NCBI GenBank assembly: GCA_036269915.1 | Contig: DATBDM010000284.1 | Location: forward strand, 1-6,889 | Source of the DNA: DATBDM01 sp036269915 | GTDB lineage: Bacteria > Actinomycetota > Thermoleophilia > Solirubrobacterales > Solirubrobacteraceae | DNA: 6,889 nucleotides | Direction: 5' to 3' | Shown: one piece after another, positions 1-5,212 of the stretch | Layout: each line of letters begins with the position of its first letter | Position numbering within the stretch: the stretch's first letter is position 1 | Notes under the pieces: generated by a model | What the model saw: the letters and a program-made list of their open reading frames with translations, nothing else | Told to the model about the DNA's origin: nothing | The model's database searches: none | Translations under genes and position numbers: made by a program

Positions 1-156
1 CGGGTCGGCGCCCGACGCCGTGTACATGTCCGTGTGGCACACGCCGCAGGCGACGAGCCGGACGAGGACCTCGCGCGCCTTCGGCTCCGCGAGATCGACG
101 TCGGTCACGTTCAGGGGCGCGCCGAACTCCTCCAGCACCGCAGCTCGGATCCGCAT
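1..156 (-). CDS. Zinc-dependent alcohol dehydrogenase, class III-like (N-terminal fragment)
   Basis: The gene reads leftward from ATG at 156-154 and leaves the window after 52 codons, so only the N-terminus of the GroES-like catalytic domain is seen. It contains the hallmark GVCHTD (residues 38-43), in which Cys40 is the expected catalytic zinc ligand, followed by YTASGADP, very close to the YTLSGADP seen in class III (S-(hydroxymethyl)glutathione or formaldehyde) dehydrogenases. Family members are soluble NAD(P)-dependent enzymes that oxidise alcohols or thiol-formaldehyde adducts. Actinobacteria generally lack glutathione, so the substrate may be a mycothiol adduct or a plain alcohol; the fragment cannot decide. 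The start fits the family, whose proteins begin just before the first strand (here RIRAAVLEEFGAP). There is no Shine-Dalgarno sequence, and a -10-like TAGGGT lies 7 bases upstream, suggesting a leaderless mRNA. It diverges from the phosphomannomutase gene. Confidence 0.85.
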   Translation of the reverse strand, partial: MRIRAAVLEEFGAPLNVTDVDLAEPKAREVLVRLVACGVCHTDMYTASGADP

Positions 157-163
157 GCCACGG

Positions 164-169
164 ACCCTA
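164..169 (-). promoter_or_regulatory. Candidate -10 box for the leftward alcohol dehydrogenase gene
   Basis: Read leftward, the hexamer is TAGGGT, matching the TAnnnT form of actinobacterial -10 boxes. It ends 7 bases before the ATG at 156, which would place transcription initiation at or next to the start codon. No TTGACA-like -35 is seen 16-19 bases upstream. The call rests on the hexamer, its position and the absence of a Shine-Dalgarno sequence. Confidence 0.4.
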
Positions 170-334
170 ATGGGCAGCGGGTCGGGGGGTCGACGTGTGC
201 GGCCGACGGGCGGGCGGGTCAACGGCAACCCCGCACCGATAGAAGATCGAGGCGGCCGACCGCACCTCCTCTCGATGCGAGCGGTTGACGTTCGCCGGCG
301 CCACCGCGGGCGGCGACGCGAGACGGGCGACGCG

Positions 335-340
335 TATCCT
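335..340 (+). promoter_or_regulatory. Candidate -10 box for the phosphomannomutase operon
   Basis: TATCCT, also a TAnnnT hexamer, ends 9 bases before the ATG at 350. A start site 6-7 bases downstream would leave at most 2-3 untranslated bases, so the operon mRNA is probably leaderless, and no Shine-Dalgarno sequence precedes the start. A TTGACG at 285-290 is too far upstream (44 bases) to pair with it. The rest of the 157-349 spacer shows no gene and no strong terminator. Confidence 0.45.
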
Positions 341-349
341 GCCCCGCCC

Positions 350-1729
350 ATGCCTCTCGCCATCGATCCCGGCATCTTCAAGGCCTACGACATCCGCGGC
401 ACGCATCCCGAGGAGATCGACGGCGACGTCGCCGAGCAGCTCGGGCGCGCGTTCGCGCGCGTGCTCGCAGATCTGAGCGGCAAGGCCACCGGCGAGCTCC
501 GGGTCGGGCTCGGGCGCGACATGCGCCTCGCCGCACCCGAGCTGGCGGCGCGCTACCGCGACGGGATGGTCGCCGAGGGCGCGCACGTCGTCGACGCCGG
601 GATGGTCGGCACCGAGATGCTCTACTGGCTCGTCGGCTCCCGCGAGCTCGACGGCGGGCTGATGTGCACCGCCTCGCACAACCCCGCCCGCTACACCGGC
701 GCGAAGCTCGTCGAGCGCGGCGCGGTGGCGCTGTCCGGCGACCGCGGGATCGGCGAGATGCGCGACCTGATCGCGGCCGGCCTGCCGCCCAGCGACGGCA
801 CCCAGGCCGGCGATCACGAGGAGGTCGACGTCTACGCGCCCTTCCAGGCGGCCGCGCTCGCGCTCGTCGACACGAGAGCGATCGCGCCCATGAAGGTCGT
901 CCTGGACGGCGGCAACGGGATGGCCGGCCCGATGGTCGGCCCGGTCCTCGACGGTCTGGGCCTCGACCTCGTCGAGACCTATTGGACGCCCGACGGCACG
1001 TTCCCCGACCACGAGCCGAACCCGCTGCTCGAGGAGAACCGCCGCTTCATCATCGACACGGTCCGCGCCGAGGGTGCCCAGCTCGGCATCGCCTGGGACG
1101 GCGACGCCGACCGCTGCTTCTTCATCGACGACACGGGCGAGTTCGTCCCCGGCGACTTCCTCACCGCGCTGCTCGCCGCCTCGGTGCTCGAGCGCAAGCC
1201 CGGTGCCGAGATCCTCTACGACGTCCGCGCCTCGCGCGCGGTGCCGGACACCGTGACGCGCCTGGGCGGGCGCCCGCTGGTCAACCGGGTCGGCCACGCG
1301 TTCTTCAAGACGCGGATGCGCGACGAGGGCGGCGCCTTCGGCGGCGAGGTCTCGGGCCACTACTACTTCGCCGACTTCTACAACGCCGACTCGGGCACGT
1401 TGCCGGCGCTGCTGATCCTCGAGCTGCTCTCGCGCGAGGGCAAGTCCCTGTCGGAGCTCGTCGCCGACCTGCGCTCGCGCTACTTCATCTCCGGCGAGAT
1501 CAACTCCGAGGTCGCGGACCCGCGCGCCAAGATGGACGAGATCGCCGAGCGCTACGGCGACGGCGAGATCACGACGCTCGACGGCATCTCCGTCGACTAC
1601 GAGGACTGGCACTTCAACGTGCGCCCCTCCAACACCGAGCCGCTGCTGCGCCTGAACCTGGAGAGCCTCGTCTCCCAGGCCGACATGGAGCGCCGCCGCG
1701 ACGAGGTGCTCGACCTGATCCGCTCGTGA
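350..1729 (+). CDS. manB: Phosphomannomutase/phosphoglucomutase (alpha-D-phosphohexomutase family)
   Basis: The 459-residue product is a cytosolic Mg2+-dependent mutase that interconverts hexose 6-phosphates and 1-phosphates (mannose and/or glucose) through a phosphoserine, feeding GDP-mannose or UDP/ADP-glucose synthesis for envelope glycans and glycogen. All four family signatures are present in order. They are the phosphoserine loop TASHNP (107-112, active Ser109), the metal loop DGDADR (250-255), the sugar-specificity loop GEVSGHYY (332-339) with Glu333 and Ser335, and the C-terminal phosphate-binding loop RPSNTEP (425-431). The length is normal for the bacterial PMM/PGM (AlgC-like) group. 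The reading frame is open back to base 20, but the ATG at 350 is chosen because MPLAIDPGIFKAYDIRG is the canonical N-terminus and a -10 candidate lies just before it. It is the first gene of a three-gene operon, and its TGA overlaps the GTG start of the next. PMM versus PGM preference cannot be read from the motifs; the symbol is by family. Confidence 0.95.
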   Translation: MPLAIDPGIFKAYDIRGTHPEEIDGDVAEQLGRAFARVLADLSGKATGELRVGLGRDMRLAAPELAARYRDGMVAEGAHVVDAGMVGTEMLYWLVGSRELDGGLMCTASHNPARYTGAKLVERGAVALSGDRGIGEMRDLIAAGLPPSDGTQAGDHEEVDVYAPFQAAALALVDTRAIAPMKVVLDGGNGMAGPMVGPVLDGLGLDLVETYWTPDGTFPDHEPNPLLEENRRFIIDTVRAEGAQLGIAWDGDADRCFFIDDTGEFVPGDFLTALLAASVLERKPGAEILYDVRASRAVPDTVTRLGGRPLVNRVGHAFFKTRMRDEGGAFGGEVSGHYYFADFYNADSGTLPALLILELLSREGKSLSELVADLRSRYFISGEINSEVADPRAKMDEIAERYGDGEITTLDGISVDYEDWHFNVRPSNTEPLLRLNLESLVSQADMERRRDEVLDLIRS

Positions 1730-2697
1730 TCCACGCGCTGGCCATCCCGACGCCGTTCATGGTCGGGCGGGTCAACTGCTACCTGATCGAGGACGATCCG
1801 CTCACGCTCGTCGACACCGGCCCGAACTCCGGCCAGTCGCTCGACGCGCTCGAGTCCGCCTTGCGCGAGCACGGCCGCGCCGTCGAGGATCTACAGCGGA
1901 TCGTGCTCACCCACCAGCACACGGACCACGTCGGGCTCGTCGGGATCCTCGCCCGCCGCTCCGGCGCCGAGGTCGTGACGCTCGACCTGCTCGCCCCGGT
2001 CGTCGAGGAGTTCAACGCCCACGCCGAGCGCGACGACCAGCTCGCCGAGGCGCTCATGCTGCGCCACGGGATCCCCCGCGAGGTCGTCGTCGCCCTGCGC
2101 GCCATGTCGCGCGCGTTCCGCGGCTGGGGCGGCCACGCGCCGGTCGACCGCCGCCTCGCCGACGGCGAGGCGCTCGAGTTCGCCGATCGCACGCTCGTGG
2201 CGCACCACCGGCCGGGCCACTCCCCGTCGGACACCGTCTTCTGGGACGCGGAGCGTCGCGAGCTGATCGCCGGCGACCACCTGCTCTCGCACATCTCCTC
2301 GAACCCGCTGATCCAGCTCCCGCTCGGCGGCGCCTCCGGCGAGCCGGGCGACGGGCGCCCGCACGCGCTGCTGACCTACCTGCGCTCCCTGCGCGAGACC
2401 CGCGCGATGCCGGTCGAGGTCGTGCTCGGCGGCCACGGCGAGCCGGTCACCGACCACGTCGCGCTGATCGACCAGCGCTTCGCGATGCACGAGCGCCGCG
2501 CGGAGAAGATCCTCGAGCTGGTGGGCGAGCGGCCGCGGAGCGCGCACGAGATCGCGACCGAGCTGTGGGGAAACGTCGCCGTCACGCAGGCCTTCCTCAC
2601 CCTGTGCGAGGTGCTCGGGCACGTCGACCTCCTGCTCGAGCGCGGGCTCGTGGCCGAGGTGGAATCCGGCTCCGTGGCGGTGTTCGCCCCGGTCTGA
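1726..2697 (+). CDS. MBL-fold metallo-hydrolase with C-terminal winged-helix-like region (LACTB2-type)
   Basis: The 323-residue product has a metallo-beta-lactamase fold, probably with a two-metal centre. Candidate ligands are the HQHTDH motif (His63, His65, Asp67, His68), His165 in RPGH, Asp184 in AGDH and His237 in GGHGEP. The opening strand, then VNCYLIEDD and LVDTGPNSG, is typical of glyoxalase II-like and LACTB2-like hydrolases. Residues about 255-323, with a helical EKILELVGERPRSAHEIA stretch and a closing strand pair, resemble the winged-helix extension of the LACTB2 group. The GTG start at 1726 overlaps the preceding TGA (GTGA), implying translational coupling; an ATG at 1759 would remove the first strand, so it is not preferred. 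The substrate is unknown. Thioesters, small esters or RNA are possible from relatives, and the window does not choose. No signal peptide is seen, so the protein is cytosolic. Residues about 200-212 form a Gly-rich loop before the last metal-binding strand. Confidence 0.9.
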   Translation: MIHALAIPTPFMVGRVNCYLIEDDPLTLVDTGPNSGQSLDALESALREHGRAVEDLQRIVLTHQHTDHVGLVGILARRSGAEVVTLDLLAPVVEEFNAHAERDDQLAEALMLRHGIPREVVVALRAMSRAFRGWGGHAPVDRRLADGEALEFADRTLVAHHRPGHSPSDTVFWDAERRELIAGDHLLSHISSNPLIQLPLGGASGEPGDGRPHALLTYLRSLRETRAMPVEVVLGGHGEPVTDHVALIDQRFAMHERRAEKILELVGERPRSAHEIATELWGNVAVTQAFLTLCEVLGHVDLLLERGLVAEVESGSVAVFAPV

Positions 2698-2700
2698 CCC

Positions 2701-4281
2701 ATGCATGAGGTAGAGCTCGTCCTCATCAGCCTGCTGCTCGCGGTCGCCGTGTTCGGCACCACGGCGCGGGTCGTCGGCATTCCGTACCCGATCGTGCTGG
2801 TGATCGGCGGGCTGCTGCTCGGCGCGGTGCCCGGTCTGCCGCGCGTCGAGCTCGAGCCGGACCTGGTGCTGGTGATCTTCCTGCCGCCGCTGCTCTACGC
2901 GGCGGCGTTCTTCGCGAACCTGCGCGACCTCCGCGAGAACCTGCGGGTGATCTCCCTGCTGGCGATCGTCCTCGTGCTGTTCACGATGACCGTGGTCGCG
3001 GTGGTCGCCCGCGAGGTGATCCCCGGGATGTCCTGGGCGGTCGCGTTCACACTCGGCGCGATCGTCGCGCCGACGGATCCGATCGCCGCGACGACGATCG
3101 CCCGGCGGCTCGGCGTGCCGCGGCGGATCGTCACCGTGCTCGAGGGCGAGGGGCTGCTCAACGACGGCACCGCGCTGGTCGCCTACAAGGTCGCGATCGG
3201 CGCCGTCGGCGGCAGCTTCTCGGTCACGCACGCCGGCTGGGAGTTCCTCGCCGGCGGCATCGGCGGCGTCGCGATCGGCCTCCTGGCCGGCTGGATCGTC
3301 ACCGAGATCCGGCGGCGACTCGACGACGTCGTGATCGAGACGACGATCTCGCTGCTGTCGGGCTACGCGGCCTACGTGCCGGCCGAGCTGCTCGGCTGCT
3401 CCGGCGTGCTCGCGGCGGTCACGACGGGGATCTACGTCGGCTTCCGCGCGCCGGAGATCTCCTCGGCGCGCCAACGGCTGTCGGGCTACGCCCTCTGGGA
3501 GGTCCTCCAGTTTCTGCTCAACGCGCTGCTGTTCGTCCTGATCGGGCTGCAGCTGCCGGAGATCCTCGACGGGCTGGCCGGGCGCTCGACCGCGACGCTG
3601 ATCGGACAGGCCGCCGCGATCAGCGCCGCGGTGATCGTCTCGCGGCTGATCTGGTCGAACACGACGGTGTTCATCATCCGCGCGATCGACCGGCGTCCCT
3701 CGCAGCGCGCGCGTCGCGTGGGCTGGCGCGAGCGGATGATCTCCGGGTGGTCCGGCATGCGCGGCGCGGTCTCGCTCGCCGCCGCACTGGCCCTCGCGCC
3801 GGACTTCCCCGACCGCGACCTGATCCTCTTCCTCACCTTCGCGGTGATCCTCGTGACGCTCGTGGTGCAGGGCCTGACGCTGCCGCTGCTGATCCGCCTG
3901 CTCGACGTCCACGACGACGGCGCCGAGGAGCGCGAGGAGCTGCTCGGGCGCCGGCGCGCAACCGACGCGGCCCTGATCCGGCTCGACGAGCTCGCGATGC
4001 AGGAGTGGACGCGCGAGGACACGATCGACCGCATGCGCGGCCTCTACGACTACCGCCGCCGGCGCCTGGCGGCGCGGGCGGGCGAGTCCGACGAGGACGA
4101 CGAGACCGACACCGTCGGCTACGAGCAGCGCTCCTACCGCTACCAGAAGATGGTCCGCGAGGTGATCGCCGCCCAGCACTCCGCGATCGTCGAGCTGCGC
4201 AACCGCGGCGAGATCTCCAACGAGGTCATGCACCGCCTCGAGCGCGAGATGGACCTCGAGCGCGAGCGGCTCGAGATCTAG
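2701..4281 (+). CDS. CPA1-family Na+/H+ antiporter with long cytoplasmic tail
   Basis: The 526-residue inner-membrane protein exchanges cytoplasmic Na+ (possibly K+) for H+, serving pH homeostasis and salt tolerance. About 12-13 hydrophobic segments span residues 5 to 400. CPA1 signatures are FLPPLLYAAA (60-69), APTDP (123-127, Asp126), EGEGLLNDGTALV (148-160, with the ion-binding Asn154-Asp155 pair) and GMRGAVSLA (352-360, conserved Arg354). The ND pair indicates the electroneutral CPA1 branch rather than the DD type of NhaA/CPA2. Residues about 403-526 form a charged, helical cytoplasmic tail with an acidic cluster ESDEDDETD (462-470) and an ending rich in Glu and Arg (REMDLERERLEI), probably regulatory and coiled-coil prone. 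ATG 2701 lies 3 bases after the upstream TGA with no Shine-Dalgarno sequence, so translation is probably coupled. This looks like the bacterial Na+/H+ antiporter group typified by E. coli YjcE and NhaP-like proteins; the ion preference is not determinable here. Confidence 0.93.
   Translation: MHEVELVLISLLLAVAVFGTTARVVGIPYPIVLVIGGLLLGAVPGLPRVELEPDLVLVIFLPPLLYAAAFFANLRDLRENLRVISLLAIVLVLFTMTVVAVVAREVIPGMSWAVAFTLGAIVAPTDPIAATTIARRLGVPRRIVTVLEGEGLLNDGTALVAYKVAIGAVGGSFSVTHAGWEFLAGGIGGVAIGLLAGWIVTEIRRRLDDVVIETTISLLSGYAAYVPAELLGCSGVLAAVTTGIYVGFRAPEISSARQRLSGYALWEVLQFLLNALLFVLIGLQLPEILDGLAGRSTATLIGQAAAISAAVIVSRLIWSNTTVFIIRAIDRRPSQRARRVGWRERMISGWSGMRGAVSLAAALALAPDFPDRDLILFLTFAVILVTLVVQGLTLPLLIRLLDVHDDGAEEREELLGRRRATDAALIRLDELAMQEWTREDTIDRMRGLYDYRRRRLAARAGESDEDDETDTVGYEQRSYRYQKMVREVIAAQHSAIVELRNRGEISNEVMHRLEREMDLERERLEI
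4278..4281. other. Shared CTAG: overlapping stop codons of convergent genes
   Basis: The self-complementary CTAG gives the antiporter its TAG (4279-4281, plus strand) and the facing secreted-protein gene its TAG (4280-4278, minus strand). The genes meet tail to tail with a 4-base overlap, so any terminator must lie inside one of the coding regions. No hairpin followed by a T-run is visible on either side. Confidence 0.9.
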
Positions 4282-5132
4282 CGCAGGTGCACGAGGCGCC
4301 CCGGGCCGGGGAGGCGGCGGGCCAGGAGCAGCGTGCGGCCGGCCTGGGCCCTGATGCGATAGCCCGGGAATCGCCAGCTGCGGCCGCCGCGCAGCGTACG
4401 CGCGTGCACGCCCCGCGCATCGGTCCACGTGAGGATGCCGGCGCCCACCGACGGCGTGCCACAGAATCCCACGCAGCGGATCTGCCGTTGGGCGTGGACC
4501 CCGCAACGCGCGATCAGGATCCGGTGATAGCGGCCCTTCACGAGGTACGGCGGAGCGTAGACCGTCCGATCGGCGCGCTTGTGCCCGAGCGGCGCGCAGA
4601 GCGGGCGCACGATCGGGTCGTGGTCGAGATCGATGACCTCACGGTCGGTGGGGCCATACGCGTACGCGCCGCGGTGCCAGTCGAAGAAGAACCGATAGCC
4701 GCCCTTGAAGCCCTGGCCGCCGCCCGCCAGGCCCTGGCGTCCGACCGCGTAGACGTCCTGCACGCCGGCATCCGCCGGCGCCGTGAGCAGCTCAGCGCCC
4801 GCCGGGAGATGCAGGATGCCGTCCGTGAGCGAGAGCAGCACGGGCGTCGCGCTGCGCCCCGGCGCTGCCGCGGCGCAGGTGAACAGCGCCTGACCACCGC
4901 CCAGCGCCGTGAAGTCGCAGCCGGCCGGGGAGGCGAAGGTCGTCGTCTCGTCGGTCGTCGCATCCAGCACGTGCACGCCGCCCCCGCCGCGCCACCCGAT
5001 CCAGCGCGAGCCGTCGCCCAGCGGCGGCCCGGCGAGCCGCCCGGCTGAACGCCCCGGCGCCGCGTCGGCGCCCGCCGGCGGCACCGTGGCGGCGAGCGCG
5101 AGCACGAGCGTGGCGATGCGAGCGGTCCACAT
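4278..5132 (-). CDS. Secreted six-cysteine protein, possible beta-propeller-like fold
   Basis: The 284-residue product has an N-terminal signal peptide: Arg5, then a hydrophobic core IATLVLALAATV (6-17), then a small-residue region ending GADA (21-24), with cleavage likely after Ala24. The mature part is rich in Gly, Arg and aromatics. It has exactly six cysteines (72, 86, 179, 210, 220, 224), an even count suited to disulfides outside the cell. The strand-turn-strand stretch WIGWRGGGGVHVLD (44-57) resembles ILTWTDARGVHARTL (233-247), hinting at beta-propeller-like repeats whose ends match. I recognise no catalytic motif and assign no function. The ATG at 5132 is preferred over a TTG at 5174: it leaves a compact signal peptide, and the 10-mer GCCGTTGGTG sits 6 bases before it exactly as before the divergent gene at 5213. 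It converges on the antiporter and shares CTAG with it. Confidence 0.75.
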   Translation of the reverse strand: MWTARIATLVLALAATVPPAGADAAPGRSAGRLAGPPLGDGSRWIGWRGGGGVHVLDATTDETTTFASPAGCDFTALGGGQALFTCAAAAPGRSATPVLLSLTDGILHLPAGAELLTAPADAGVQDVYAVGRQGLAGGGQGFKGGYRFFFDWHRGAYAYGPTDREVIDLDHDPIVRPLCAPLGHKRADRTVYAPPYLVKGRYHRILIARCGVHAQRQIRCVGFCGTPSVGAGILTWTDARGVHARTLRGGRSWRFPGYRIRAQAGRTLLLARRLPGPGRLVHLR

Positions 5133-5138
5133 GGCCAG

Positions 5139-5206
5139 CACCAACGGCGTTGCGCGCTCGAAGTTGCTGAGCAACCGCGCGACTTCCCGCGCGCCGGCCG
5201 TTGGTG
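5139..5206. promoter_or_regulatory. Mirror-image divergent promoter/operator region (imperfect inverted repeat)
   Basis: The left arm is 5139-5164 and the right arm 5182-5206. Read toward each gene, both arms carry the blocks ACTTC, GCGCGC and GCCGTTGGTG in the same order. ACTTC is at 5164-5160 on the minus strand and 5182-5186 on the plus strand. GCGCGC is at 5157-5152 and 5189-5194. The 10-mer is at 5148-5139 and 5197-5206. The arms differ by one single-base indel and a few substitutions. The 10-mer ends exactly 6 bases before each ATG (5132 and 5213), and ACTTC lies near -30 of each start codon. The 80-base spacer contains no TA dinucleotide on either strand, so no normal -10 box exists. 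The arms may therefore be paired alternative-sigma promoters or operator half-sites. The role is inferred; the repeat itself is directly seen. Confidence 0.7.
5163..5175. repeat. Perfect 13-base palindrome inside the divergent spacer
   Basis: GTTGCTGAGCAAC is a perfect 6-1-6 palindrome centred at 5169, a few bases from the symmetry centre of the surrounding arms (about 5173). Its size and place between two divergent starts suit binding by a dimeric repressor or activator. No assay or family match supports this; chance is possible for a 13-base palindrome. Confidence 0.5.
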
Positions 5207-5212
5207 TGAGGC

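Noticed and set aside
246..276. Inverted repeat ATCGAG/CTCGAT in the left divergent spacer
   Set aside because: Six-base arms with a 19-base loop are expected by chance, and it is not placed relative to either -10 candidate in an informative way.
285..290. TTGACG as a -35 box for the phosphomannomutase operon
   Set aside because: It is 44 bases from the TATCCT -10 candidate, and no -10-like hexamer occurs at 16-19 bases downstream.
167..1612. Minus-strand open frame of about 481 codons opposite the phosphomannomutase gene
   Set aside because: Same shadow signature, and the plus strand encodes all four hexomutase motifs through this stretch.
664..1725. Upstream extension of the MBL hydrolase frame
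   Set aside because: The extension lies wholly within the phosphomannomutase gene and reads as Arg-rich low-complexity sequence. The GTG at 1726 gives the proper family N-terminus.
4299..4311. Short GC hairpin (CCCCG, loop GGC, CGGGG) just after the antiporter stop
   Set aside because: The stem is only 5 bases, no T-run follows, and it lies in codons of the facing gene. Such hairpins are common by chance at this GC content.
1891..4506. Minus-strand open frame of about 871 codons opposite the hydrolase and antiporter genes
   Set aside because: Its translation is dominated by Arg, Asp, His, Ala and Gly in low-complexity order, with no domain. It is the expected open shadow of a GC-rich gene on the opposite strand.
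5133..5174. TTG start at 5174 giving the small secreted protein 14 extra residues
   Set aside because: It would put the repeat arm and palindrome in the coding sequence, lengthen the signal peptide and break the symmetry with the divergent gene. A weak GGGAAG upstream keeps it possible but less likely.
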